Source: Pseudoxanthomonas sp. | GTDB taxonomy: Bacteria; Pseudomonadota; Gammaproteobacteria; Xanthomonadales; Xanthomonadaceae | NCBI RefSeq assembly: GCF_027498035.1 | Contig: NZ_CP114978.1 | Location: 1,116,001-1,180,000, forward strand | Direction of reading: 5' to 3' | DNA: 64,000 bases | Part shown: in pieces, positions 16,927-24,844 of the stretch | Numbering within the stretch: the first letter of the stretch is position 1 | Layout: each line of letters starts with the position of its first letter | Notes under the pieces: model-generated | What the model was told of the DNA's origin: nothing | What the model saw: only the letters and a program-made list of their open reading frames with translations | Databases searched by the model: none | Position numbers and translations under genes: made by a program

Positions 16927-18879
16927 TCAGGTCTGCGCAGCCGGCCCTGCGATGGGCGGCAATGGACGCTTGGGCGTACCGGCCCCGCTATCGTTGCCAT
17001 CCTTGCCATTGCCGGTCTTGGCCCAGCCCATCGGCGGCGGCGGATCACGCCCTTCCATGACCGCGTCGATCTGTGGCACGTCGATGGTTTCGTATTCCAG
17101 CAACAGCTTGCCCATCGTGTGCAGCTTGTCGATGTTCTCGGTCAGGATCTTGGTGGTGCGCTGGTAGGCGTTGTCCAGAATGGCGCGAACGACCTCGTCA
17201 ATCTTGCGCGCAGTGTCGTCCGAGACGCTCTTGTGCTGGGTGACCGAACGACCCAGGAACACCTCATCGTCTTCCTCGCCGTAGGCAATCGGCCCCATCT
17301 GGTCGCTCAGGCCCCACTTGGTGACCATGTTGCGAGCCATCTTGGTGGCGCGCTCGATGTCGTTGGATGCGCCAGTAGTGACCTTGTCCGGCCCGAAGAT
17401 CAACTCTTCGGCGACGCGGCCGCCGTACAACGAGCACAGCTGCGATTCGATCGCGGTGCGGTTGTAGCTGTACTTGTCACCTTCGGGCAGGTACATGGTC
17501 ACACCCAGCGCGCGGCCGCGCGGAATGATCGTGACCTTGTAAACCGGGTCGTGCTCGGGCACCAGGCGACCGACGATGGCGTGACCGGCCTCGTGATACG
17601 CGGTCAGGGTCTTCTCGTCCTCGCTCATGGCCATCGAGCGGCGCTCGGCCCCCATCAGGATCTTGTCGCGGGCACGGTCGAAGTGGTCCATGCGGACTTC
17701 CTTCTCGTTGCCACGCGCAGCGAACAGCGCCGCCTCGTTGCACAGATTGGCCAGATCCGCACCGGAGAAACCGGGCGTGCCGCGCGCGATGGTCATCGGC
17801 ACCACGTCATCGGCCAGCGGCAGCTTGCGCATGTGGACCTTGAGGATCTGCTCGCGGCCCTTCACGTCCGGCAGGCCGACCACGACCTGGCGGTCGAAGC
17901 GACCCGGGCGCAGCAGCGCCGGGTCCAACACGTCGGGGCGGTTGGTCGCGGCGATGATGATCACGCCCTCACCGCCCTCGAAGCCGTCCATCTCGACCAG
18001 CAGCTGGTTGAGGGTCTGCTCGCGCTCGTCGTGACCGCCGCCCAGGCCGGCACCGCGATGGCGGCCGACGGCGTCGATTTCGTCAATGAAGATGATGCAC
18101 GGCGCGTGCTTCTTGGCCTGCTCGAACATGTCGCGCACGCGGCTGGCACCGACGCCGACGAACATCTCGACGAAGTCCGAACCGGAAATCGAGAAGAACG
18201 GCACCTTGGCTTCGCCGGCGATGGCCTTGGCCAGCAGCGTCTTGCCGGTACCGGGCTGGCCGACCATCAGGATGCCGCGCGGGATCTTGCCGCCGAGCTT
18301 CTGGAACTTGGTCGGGTCGCGCAGGAATTCGACCAGTTCGCCGACCTCCTCCTTGGCCTCGTCGCAGCCGGCGACGTCGGCAAAAGTGACCTTGACCTGG
18401 TCCTCACCCTGCAGCTTGGCGCGCGACTTGCCGAAGGACATCGCGCCCTTGGCACCGCCGCCACCGCCCTGCATCTGGCGCATGATGAAGATCCAGAAGC
18501 CGATGATCAGGATGACCGGCAGGAAGTTGAGCAGGATCATGCCCAGCGAAATGCCGTTGTCCGGCTTCTCGCGGCTGATCTGCACGCCCTTGTTGATCAG
18601 GACGTTGACCAGGCCGTCGTCCTTCGGGCCGTACACCACGCCCTGGGTGGTGTCGCTGCGCTTGTAGCTGATGGCGTTGGTCACCATGTCGCTGTCATTG
18701 GTGAAATCCACCGAGCTGACCTGCCCGTTGTTCACTTCCTGCAGGAACTGGCTATAGGTGGCCTGCCCGCTTCCCGGACCCGCGCCTGAACGCGGCGAGA
18801 AGCTCTGAAACACCACCATGAGCACCACCGCCACGACGACCCACAGCAGCAGGTTTTTGGTCAAGTCATTCATCCTCAT
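16927..18879 (-). CDS. ftsH: ATP-dependent zinc metalloprotease FtsH
   Basis: FtsH degrades misfolded membrane proteins and regulators such as LpxC and sigma-32 as a membrane hexamer. The 650-aa product has an N-terminal TM (LLLWVVVAVVLMVVFQSF), a periplasmic domain, and a second TM (about residues 115–135). The AAA+ module follows with Walker A GQPGTGKT (about 207–214) and Walker B IIFIDEIDAVG, then the zinc site HEAGH (about 429–433). The C-terminal part is Gly/Pro-rich. Two starts lie 6 bp apart (18879 MRMNDL, 18873 MNDL); GAGG fits the first better. Its modulators HflK and HflC are encoded at 9–11 kb. Confidence 0.97.
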   Translation of the reverse strand: MRMNDLTKNLLLWVVVAVVLMVVFQSFSPRSGAGPGSGQATYSQFLQEVNNGQVSSVDFTNDSDMVTNAISYKRSDTTQGVVYGPKDDGLVNVLINKGVQISREKPDNGISLGMILLNFLPVILIIGFWIFIMRQMQGGGGGAKGAMSFGKSRAKLQGEDQVKVTFADVAGCDEAKEEVGELVEFLRDPTKFQKLGGKIPRGILMVGQPGTGKTLLAKAIAGEAKVPFFSISGSDFVEMFVGVGASRVRDMFEQAKKHAPCIIFIDEIDAVGRHRGAGLGGGHDEREQTLNQLLVEMDGFEGGEGVIIIAATNRPDVLDPALLRPGRFDRQVVVGLPDVKGREQILKVHMRKLPLADDVVPMTIARGTPGFSGADLANLCNEAALFAARGNEKEVRMDHFDRARDKILMGAERRSMAMSEDEKTLTAYHEAGHAIVGRLVPEHDPVYKVTIIPRGRALGVTMYLPEGDKYSYNRTAIESQLCSLYGGRVAEELIFGPDKVTTGASNDIERATKMARNMVTKWGLSDQMGPIAYGEEDDEVFLGRSVTQHKSVSDDTARKIDEVVRAILDNAYQRTTKILTENIDKLHTMGKLLLEYETIDVPQIDAVMEGRDPPPPMGWAKTGNGKDGNDSGAGTPKRPLPPIAGPAAQT

Positions 18880-18946
18880 GGGCCTCGGTATTCCTCTGAC
18901 GCTGTCACGTTAACGCGAAATGTCGTTGCCGGCCCGTGGACCGGTC

Positions 18947-19579
18947 TCACTTGGGCTGGGTGCGCTTGCCCTGCCCGAGTGCGTAAACCTCCGGAGACCG
19001 CTTGCGCGAGGCATCCGGTTTGCGGATCACCACGCGGTCGTAGCGCCGGCGCATGTCACGGATGTAATCGTCGAACCCCACGCCCTGGAACAACTTGATC
19101 AGGAACGCACCGCCGGGTTTGAGGTGGCCGTCGGCGAAATCGATCGCCAGTTCGGCCAGATGCATCATCCTCGGCTGGTCCACCGCATCCACACCGCTCT
19201 TATTGGGGGCCATGTCGGAAAGCACAAGGTCTACCTGTTGCCCGCCGAGCATCGCTTCCAGCTGCGATAACACGGCCTGCTCCCTGAAGTCTCCGTGAAG
19301 GAATTCGACCCCGGCCAGCGAGGGCATCTCCAGGATGTCCATCGCGATCACCGTGCCACTGCCCCCCATCTCCTGGCGCACGTATTGGGACCAGCCGCCC
19401 GGGGCGGCACCCAGGTCGACCACCGCCATGCCCGGCTTGAGCAGGCGGTCGCGCGCGATCAGCTCCTCCAGCTTGTAGGCCGCACGCGAGCGCAGGCCCT
19501 CCTTCTGCGCCTTTTTGACGTAGGGGTCGGCGAAGTGTTCTTTGAGCCAGCGCTGGCTGCTTTGACTGCGTTTGGCCAT
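18947..19579 (-). CDS. rlmE: 23S rRNA 2'-O-methyltransferase RlmE (RrmJ/FtsJ)
   Basis: RlmE methylates the ribose of U2552 in the 23S A-loop using S-adenosylmethionine. The 210-aa product has SRAAYKLEE with the catalytic Lys, VVDLGAAPGGWSQY (SAM motif I), LSDMAPNKSG (catalytic Asp) and LIKLFQG (second catalytic Lys). Start chosen at MAKRSQSSQRWLKEH, as in the family; an upstream in-frame ATG adds 11 atypical residues. It lies upstream of ftsH in the same direction and divergent from yhbY, a conserved arrangement. Confidence 0.95.
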   Translation of the reverse strand: MAKRSQSSQRWLKEHFADPYVKKAQKEGLRSRAAYKLEELIARDRLLKPGMAVVDLGAAPGGWSQYVRQEMGGSGTVIAMDILEMPSLAGVEFLHGDFREQAVLSQLEAMLGGQQVDLVLSDMAPNKSGVDAVDQPRMMHLAELAIDFADGHLKPGGAFLIKLFQGVGFDDYIRDMRRRYDRVVIRKPDASRKRSPEVYALGQGKRTQPK

Positions 19580-19680
19580 GACGGATGCCGAAGGCGCGGC
19601 GTGCGGCGCCACGCAATATTCAAGGAGAGGATGGCGCCCATGATACGCTGAACACCCGTCACCACCTTAGTCCCGTCTGC

Positions 19681-19986
19681 ATGTCAGTAGTCCTTACCTC
19701 TGCCCAGAACCGTTTCCTGCGTGGGCAGGCCCACGGGCTCAAGGCTGCACTGCAGACCGGCGGCAAGGGCCTGACCGATGCTTTCTTCGCTGAACTGGAA
19801 GAAGTGCTGGAGCGCCACGAACTGATCAAGGTGAAGCTTGCGGCCGAAGACCGTGAAGCCCGCGACGCCATGATCCAGCAGGTCGCCCAGCGCATGGAGG
19901 CCGCCGTCGTGCAGCGCATCGGCCACGTGGTCGTGCTGTACCGCCCCGGCCGCGACAAGCGCAACATCGTCCTGCCGCGGGCCTGA
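19681..19986 (+). CDS. yhbY: YhbY-family RNA-binding protein (CRM domain)
   Basis: This 101-aa CRS1–YhbY (CRM) domain protein is linked to 50S ribosome assembly in E. coli. The sequence has LTSAQNRFLRGQAHGLKAAL, the ‘GKGLTDAF’ loop in place of the GxxG RNA-binding turn, HELIKVKL and a C-terminal IGHVVVLYRP. Start at MSVVLTSAQN, matching the family; an in-frame ATG 32 codons upstream is inside the rlmE promoter region. Divergent from rlmE. Confidence 0.9.
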   Translation: MSVVLTSAQNRFLRGQAHGLKAALQTGGKGLTDAFFAELEEVLERHELIKVKLAAEDREARDAMIQQVAQRMEAAVVQRIGHVVVLYRPGRDKRNIVLPRA

Positions 19987-20051
19987 TCGCCCCGGCATCG
20001 TTCCGGGCCTGGCGGCCTCCCGGGGCCGAGCGCCCGCCACGGGAACCCCCC

Positions 20052-20424
20052 ATGCCAGCTCAGCCACGAACGCCCCGATTACGCTTACAGCCTGCGTGCG
20101 GCCGACGGCCGCAGCGCCAAGGTCAACGATCAGGTCCTGCACCAGAGCTTCATCCTGACCCCGGCCACCCTGCAGACCGACTGGCCCGTCACCCAGGCCG
20201 AAACACTGGATGCCGCTACGCTGCAACCGCTGCTGGCCCTGGACCCGGAAATCGTGCTGCTCGGCACGGGCGCGCGCCAGGTGTTCCCGCCGGCCGAGGC
20301 CATGGCCGCCTGCCTGACCCGCGGCGTGGGCATCGAAGTGATGACCAACGACGCCGCCGCGCGCACCTTCCACATCCTGGCCGGCGAAGGCCGGCGCGTG
20401 GTGGCTGGGTTCATCCTCGGCTGA
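20052..20424 (+). pseudogene. Mth938/NDUFAF3-like domain gene with an apparent +1 frameshift at its start
   Basis: In the frame closed by TGA at 20422 the DNA reads HERPDYAYSLRAADGRSAKV and goes on to LLGTGARQVFPP, GVGIEVMTNDAAARTF and VVAGFILG. This is a full Mth938-like (DUF498) domain, a family tied to respiratory complex assembly in mitochondria. No start codon opens this frame. The only suitable ATG (20052) is one base out of frame: ATGCCAGCTCAGC would read MQLSHERPDY if one C of 20055–20056 were absent. It may be a sequencing error at the preceding C run or a real inactivating insertion. Function is otherwise intact, about 124 aa. It follows yhbY by 65 bp. Confidence 0.75.
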
Positions 20425-20439
20425 GCACAGTGGCTCCCT

Positions 20440-20533
20440 GTAGAGCGGAGCTTGCTCCGCTGGGGCTTTACCCGAGAACTGGCGGAAGAGCGGCGGAGTC
20501 CCAAAAAGGGGATTGCCACAAGCTCCGCTCTAC
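20440..20533. repeat. SMAG-type repeat pair
   Basis: GTAGAGCGGAGCTTGCTCCGCT starts at 20440, and a shortened complementary unit, AAGCTCCGCTCTAC, ends at 20533. It lies between the convergent 3' ends of the Mth938-like gene and nlpD. Confidence 0.75.
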
Positions 20534-20564
20534 AGGAAACGGGCCGGCCGTTGCGCTGAAACGG

Positions 20565-21359
20565 TTACCGCGCCGGCAGATAGCCCTGCGGGTCGACCGG
20601 CTTGCCGTTGTAGCGGATCTCGAAGTGCAGCATGTCGCGCGAGGCGCCGCTGCGGCCCATCTCGGCGATCTGCTGGCCAGCCTTCACATTCTGGCCTTCG
20701 TTGACCAGGCGCTTGCGGTTGTGGCCGTAGGCCGACAGCCAGGTTTCGCTGTGCTTGACGATGATCAGCTCGCCGTAACCCACCAGTCCGGCGCCGGAAT
20801 ACACCACCACGCCATCGGCCGAGGCACGCACCGCGTCGCCGCCGTTGCCGGCGATATCCACGCCCTGGTTGGCGGCATCGCCGGCGACGAAGCGGCCCAC
20901 GATCTGGCCATCGGCCGGCCAGCGCCACTTGATGTCGCTTTTGACTGGCGGCGCAACGACCACCGGCGCGGCGGTCGGCGGCGTAGCCGGCCGGCCGGTT
21001 GCCACGGTGGTTCCCGCAGGACGTGCGCCACCGGGCGGATACAGCTTCAACGACTGGCCCGGATAGATGGTGTACGGCGGTGGGATGCCGTTCCAGGCGG
21101 CCAGGTCGGAAGCCACGATCCCATTGTCAGCCGCGATGCGGTAGAGCGTCTGCCCGCGCTGGACGGTGGCGCTCTGCCCATACTTGGGCTTGGACACCGG
21201 ACGTGGCGCACTGGCGCCACTGGCACCGCGACTGGACGGACCATTGGTCCGGGTGACGGTACTGCTGCAGGCCGCGACCAGCGTGGTCATGCCGACGATC
21301 AGCGCCACCTGCGCGGCACGTGTTTTCAGGGACACAACCAGGTCCATGCGAATGCTCAT
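20565..21359 (-). CDS. nlpD: NlpD-like lipoprotein with LysM and degenerate M23 (LytM) domain
   Basis: NlpD activates the cell-division amidase AmiC rather than cutting peptidoglycan itself. The 264-aa product has a lipoprotein signal ending LVAAC (Cys31). A LysM domain follows (VQRGQTLYRIAADNGI to YPGQSLKLYPPG, about 63–108), then a low-complexity linker and a C-terminal LytM domain. The M23 zinc ligands are changed: NQGVDIAG instead of HxGVDI, and MLHFEIR lacking the first His of HxH. That is typical of the regulatory LytM factors. The ATG overlaps the yqaA stop by 4 bp. No rpoS follows, unlike in many gammaproteobacteria. Confidence 0.9.
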   Translation of the reverse strand: MSIRMDLVVSLKTRAAQVALIVGMTTLVAACSSTVTRTNGPSSRGASGASAPRPVSKPKYGQSATVQRGQTLYRIAADNGIVASDLAAWNGIPPPYTIYPGQSLKLYPPGGARPAGTTVATGRPATPPTAAPVVVAPPVKSDIKWRWPADGQIVGRFVAGDAANQGVDIAGNGGDAVRASADGVVVYSGAGLVGYGELIIVKHSETWLSAYGHNRKRLVNEGQNVKAGQQIAEMGRSGASRDMLHFEIRYNGKPVDPQGYLPAR

Positions 21360-21970
21360 CCGTACTTTGCCCTCCACGCCAGCACACCAATCACCACCAG
21401 CAACAGGACGCTGGCGATCCAGCCCACCGGTTCGATCCAGCGCCGCAGCGCCGCTTCCGCACGTTCACCACCCAGGCGCAGGGCCAGGGCAATCAGGAAC
21501 ACGCGCTTGCCGCGACCCACGATCATGCTCGCGATGAACGGTAGCAGCGGCACTCCGACGATGCCTGAGGCCCACGTAAATATCTTCAGCGGGATCGGTG
21601 TGAACCCGGCCAGCACCAGCAGCCAGAACGCGCGCCAGGGCGACTGCGCCACCAGTTCGCGCAGGTGCGCCACCTGCCCGTCCACCGCGTCGCGCCAGCC
21701 CATCGCATCGATCAGCGGCTGCACGGCGGTGTAGGCGAAATGGCCCAGCGCATAGCCGATCAGCGCGCCCAGCAGCGAACCCACCAGGCTGATGCCGGCG
21801 AACGAGAACGCACGCTTGGGTTGGGCCAGGCACATCGGTGCCAGCATCACTTCCGGCGGCACCGGGAAGAAGATCGCTTCGATGAAGCTCAGGCCGAACA
21901 GCAGGCGCGGCGCCTGGCGATGGCGCGACCACGCGATGGCGCGGGCGTACAGCGGTCCGAAAAGCTGCAT
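21356..21970 (-). CDS. yqaA: YqaA-family inner-membrane protein (DedA/SNARE-associated domain)
   Basis: This 204-aa membrane protein of the VTT/DedA superfamily may take part in phospholipid or undecaprenyl phosphate scrambling. It shows FIEAIFFPVPPEVMLAPM (re-entrant motif with conserved Glu and Pro), GSLLGALIGYALGHF and AGFTPIPLKIFTWASGI (second re-entrant half), then a basic loop and a final TM. Length suits YqaA. It overlaps pcm by 1 bp and nlpD by 4 bp in one operon. Confidence 0.88.
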   Translation of the reverse strand: MQLFGPLYARAIAWSRHRQAPRLLFGLSFIEAIFFPVPPEVMLAPMCLAQPKRAFSFAGISLVGSLLGALIGYALGHFAYTAVQPLIDAMGWRDAVDGQVAHLRELVAQSPWRAFWLLVLAGFTPIPLKIFTWASGIVGVPLLPFIASMIVGRGKRVFLIALALRLGGERAEAALRRWIEPVGWIASVLLLVVIGVLAWRAKYG

Positions 21971-22653
21971 CAGTCGAGGGTTCCCGAAAGCAGGGGGACA
22001 AACATGGCCGGCGCCAACGTGGCCTGCCGCAGGGTGCCGTCCGCATCCTTGCTGACCTGCACCAACGCCTGCGACGACGCACCGCCGACCGGTGCCACCA
22101 GCACCCCGCCCGGCGCGAGCTGCTCGATCAGCGCCGAAACCAGCGCCGGGCCGGCAGCGGTGACGATAATGGCGTCATAAGGCGCATGTTCCGGCCAGCC
22201 GATGCGGCCGTCGTCGTGCTTGCTGCGCACGTTCATGCCGAGCTGGCGCAGGCGCTTGCGTGCCAGGCGCAGCAGGTCGCCGATGCGCTCGACCGTAAAG
22301 ACTTCCAGGCCCAGCGCAGCCAGCACGGCCGCCTGGTAACCCGAACCTGTACCGACTTCCAGCACGGTCTTCGGATTGCGATCAGCCAGCAGCACCTCGG
22401 TCATGCGCGCCACCACCCACGGCTGGGAAATGGTCTGGCTGTGGCCGATCGGCAGCGCGGTGTCCTCGTAGGCACGGGTGGCCAGCGCTTCGTCCACGAA
22501 CAGATGGCGCGGCACCGTGCCGATGGCGTTGAGCACGTGCTCGTCGGCGATGCCGGCTTCGCGCAGGCGCTGGACCAGGCGGTCGCGCACGCGCTGCGAT
22601 GTCATGCCCGAACCGGCAGCCTCGGCGGGCTGCAACCGCAACCGTGGCGTCAT
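21970..22653 (-). CDS. pcm: Protein-L-isoaspartate O-methyltransferase
   Basis: Pcm methylates isoaspartyl residues in aged proteins so that they can return to Asp. The 227-aa product has SQRVRDRLVQRLREAGI, VPRHLFVDEA, the PCMT signature YEDTALPIGHSQTISQP, and VLEVGTGSGYQAAVLA (SAM motif I). LAPGGVLVAPVG follows near the C-terminus. The first 16 residues, before MTSQRV, may not be translated. Its start overlaps the surE stop by 4 bp; surE–pcm–nlpD linkage is conserved in gammaproteobacteria. Confidence 0.95.
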   Translation of the reverse strand: MTPRLRLQPAEAAGSGMTSQRVRDRLVQRLREAGIADEHVLNAIGTVPRHLFVDEALATRAYEDTALPIGHSQTISQPWVVARMTEVLLADRNPKTVLEVGTGSGYQAAVLAALGLEVFTVERIGDLLRLARKRLRQLGMNVRSKHDDGRIGWPEHAPYDAIIVTAAGPALVSALIEQLAPGGVLVAPVGGASSQALVQVSKDADGTLRQATLAPAMFVPLLSGTLD

Positions 22654-23429
22654 GCCGACGGCTCCAGGCTGGCGGTCAGGCCGCCGACCCAGCTGGCTAC
22701 CGTTTCCAGTGCCTGGTAGCGGGTCAGGTCGACGTGGATCGGCGTGATCGAGATGCTGCCGTGGCGCACGGCATGGAAATCGGTACCGACGCCGGCGTCC
22801 TGTTCCTGTCCGGCCGGGCCGATCCAGTACACGGTGCCGCCACGCGGATCGTTCTGCGGCATGCAGGCCTCGGACCGGTGGCGGTTGCCCAGCCGGGTGA
22901 CCTCGAAGCCCTCCACCTCGTCCCAGGCCAGGTCCGGCACGTTGACATTGAGGATGGTATTGGCCGGCAGCGGGTCGGACTTCAGCCGGGCCACGATCTG
23001 TACCGCGGCGCGTGCGGCAGTCTCGTAATGCCTGGCGAGGTGGTCGCGGGTGACCAGCGACACCGCCACGGCGGGCAGGCCCAGGAAACGCCCTTCCATC
23101 GCCGCCGACACGGTGCCCGAATAGATCACGTCATCGCCCAGGTTGGCCGAATTGTTGATCCCGGACACCACGATGTCCGGATCGAAATCCAGCATCCCGG
23201 TCAGTGCCAGGTGAACGCAGTCGGTCGGCGTGCCGTTGACGCGGATGGTGCGTTCATCCAGCTGGCGCGTGCGGATCGGCAGGTCCAGGGTCAGCGAGTT
23301 GCTGGCGCCGGAGCGGTCGCGGTCTGGCGCCACCACCCACACGTCGTGGCCGGCGGCCCGCAGGCCTTCGGCGAGAATGCGGATTCCGGGGGCGTCTACG
23401 CCGTCGTCGTTGCTTACAAGTACGCGCAC
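22650..23429 (-). CDS. surE: 5'/3'-nucleotidase SurE
   Basis: SurE dephosphorylates nucleoside monophosphates and short polyphosphate, using a divalent metal. The 259-aa product starts at a GTG (VRVLVSNDDGVDAPGI), with AAGGA 7 bp upstream. No good ATG exists, and the much longer open frame upstream is not family-like. The SNDDG aspartates, SGASNSLTL and SGINNSANLGDDVIYSGTVSAA carry the metal and phosphate site. It is the first gene of the surE–pcm–yqaA–nlpD operon and divergent from the Smr gene. Confidence 0.95.
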   Translation of the reverse strand: MRVLVSNDDGVDAPGIRILAEGLRAAGHDVWVVAPDRDRSGASNSLTLDLPIRTRQLDERTIRVNGTPTDCVHLALTGMLDFDPDIVVSGINNSANLGDDVIYSGTVSAAMEGRFLGLPAVAVSLVTRDHLARHYETAARAAVQIVARLKSDPLPANTILNVNVPDLAWDEVEGFEVTRLGNRHRSEACMPQNDPRGGTVYWIGPAGQEQDAGVGTDFHAVRHGSISITPIHVDLTRYQALETVASWVGGLTASLEPSA

Positions 23430-23523
23430 TGAACTTCCTTCGATGATGCCCGCCCGATGATACCGGATCGACCAGAACGCTTCGCCCTTGCACGACGCGC
23501 GCGGCCACGTAACCTTCCATGCC

Positions 23524-24060
23524 ATGAGTGATCCGCGCGACGAAGACGACGACGCCAGCCTGTTCCGCGAGGCCATCGGCCAGGTGCGGCGCATGGACGA
23601 CGCGCCGACACCGCCGCGCAAACCACGCCCGCGCCCGGTCGCGCGCATGGCCCAGGCCGATGAACGGGCCGCCACCAGCGAATTCCGCCTGGCCCTGGAA
23701 GCCATGCCGATCGGTGCCGGCGATGTGCTGTCGCACCGGATCGAGGCATTACCGACCAGCATTTTCAATCGGCTCAAACGTGGTCAGTTCTCGGTGCAGG
23801 ACGAACTGGACCTGCACGGCGCCACCGCCGGCCAGGCCGAGACCGCGTTGCGCCATTTCCTGCGCGATGCCCAGCGCAGTGGAACGGCTTGCGTCCGCAT
23901 CATCCACGGCAAGGGCCTGGGCTCGGACGCGGAGATCCCCGTGTTGAAGAACGTGGTCGATCGCGTGCTGCGCCATCGCAGCGACGTGCTGGCGTTCCAC
24001 TCCGCGACACCGGCACAGGGCGGCACCGGTGCGGTGGTGGTGTTGCTGGCGGCGCGATGA
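23524..24060 (+). CDS. Smr/MutS2-domain protein (putative DNA or RNA endonuclease)
   Basis: This 178-aa protein is of the YdaL/SmrA type. An acidic and Pro/Arg-rich N-terminal half is followed by the Smr domain (about 95–178), with ELDLHGATAGQAE (LDLHG motif), VRIIHGKGLGS (HGKG motif) and a final FHSATPAQGGTGAVVVLL. Smr domains nick DNA or cleave RNA in MutS2-type proteins; in stand-alone bacterial forms the role is unclear. Divergent from surE with about 95 bp between starts. Confidence 0.88.
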   Translation: MSDPRDEDDDASLFREAIGQVRRMDDAPTPPRKPRPRPVARMAQADERAATSEFRLALEAMPIGAGDVLSHRIEALPTSIFNRLKRGQFSVQDELDLHGATAGQAETALRHFLRDAQRSGTACVRIIHGKGLGSDAEIPVLKNVVDRVLRHRSDVLAFHSATPAQGGTGAVVVLLAAR

Positions 24061-24160
24061 CGGAAAAGCACCCACCAATGTGCCAAACCGACGGCAGTGG
24101 AAGTCGGGATGAGGCGCCTGAGTTCACCCCTTCAGACCCGACCAATGCAGGCTCACGGTC

Positions 24161-24829
24161 ATGATCACCATCCACGCCGTCATTGATGTCCTCGACCTGG
24201 GCGGCACGTTCGTCTTCGCGATCAGCGGAGCGGTCGCCGCCGTCAATCGCCGGCTCGACCTTTTCGGGATTCTCGTGCTGTCTTTCGTGGCTGGGAATTT
24301 CGGCGGCATCAGCCGCGATGTGCTGATCGGCGCAGTGCCGCCAGCGGCACTGGCTGACGGGCGATATCTACTGGTCTCCGCCTTGGCCGGCATCATCACG
24401 TTCCTGTCCTATGCCGGCGTCGACCGGCTGCGCAGCCCGGTGCTCCTGTTCGACTCGGTGGGCCTGGCGTTCTTCGCCGTTGCCGGTGCGCAGAAGGCGA
24501 TCACGTTCGGGCTGAGTCCGGTAATGGCCGCGCTGCTGGGCATGCTGACCGGCATCGGCGGCGGCATCATGCGCGATGTGCTCCTTCGGGACATCCCCCA
24601 GGTACTGCGCTCGGATCTCTATGCGATTGCCGCATTGGCAGCCGCCTCGGTCGTCGTCATCGGCAATTCGCTGGGCGTGCCCTATGGCGTCTCGGCAATC
24701 GCAGGCGGCGCCCTGTGCATCGGTATCCGCTTCATGGCCATCAGGTATGGCTGGAATCTGCCTGTTGCACGCCTGTCCGCGCAGAAGCGCGCCGGGATAG
24801 AGCCGCCCGATGACAAGAAGGCGCCCTGA
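24161..24829 (+). CDS. UPF0126/TRIC-type membrane protein
   Basis: This 222-aa protein has about seven TM segments and an internal duplication: FVFAISGAVAAVNRRLDLFG…GGISRDVLIG and its repeat FFAVAGAQKAITFGL…GGGIMRDVLLRDIP. The GG(I/M)xRDVL pair is the family hallmark. Bacterial members form trimeric cation or glycine-related channels; substrate here is unknown. It lies alone between Smr and the convergent truD. Confidence 0.88.
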   Translation: MITIHAVIDVLDLGGTFVFAISGAVAAVNRRLDLFGILVLSFVAGNFGGISRDVLIGAVPPAALADGRYLLVSALAGIITFLSYAGVDRLRSPVLLFDSVGLAFFAVAGAQKAITFGLSPVMAALLGMLTGIGGGIMRDVLLRDIPQVLRSDLYAIAALAAASVVVIGNSLGVPYGVSAIAGGALCIGIRFMAIRYGWNLPVARLSAQKRAGIEPPDDKKAP

Positions 24830-24844
24830 CACCAAGGCATGCCG

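Noticed and set aside
20052..21734. 560-codon open frame starting at the ATG of the Mth938-like gene
   Set aside because: It runs out of frame through the Mth938-like domain, a SMAG repeat and antisense to nlpD, so it is an artefact of the frameshift and high GC.
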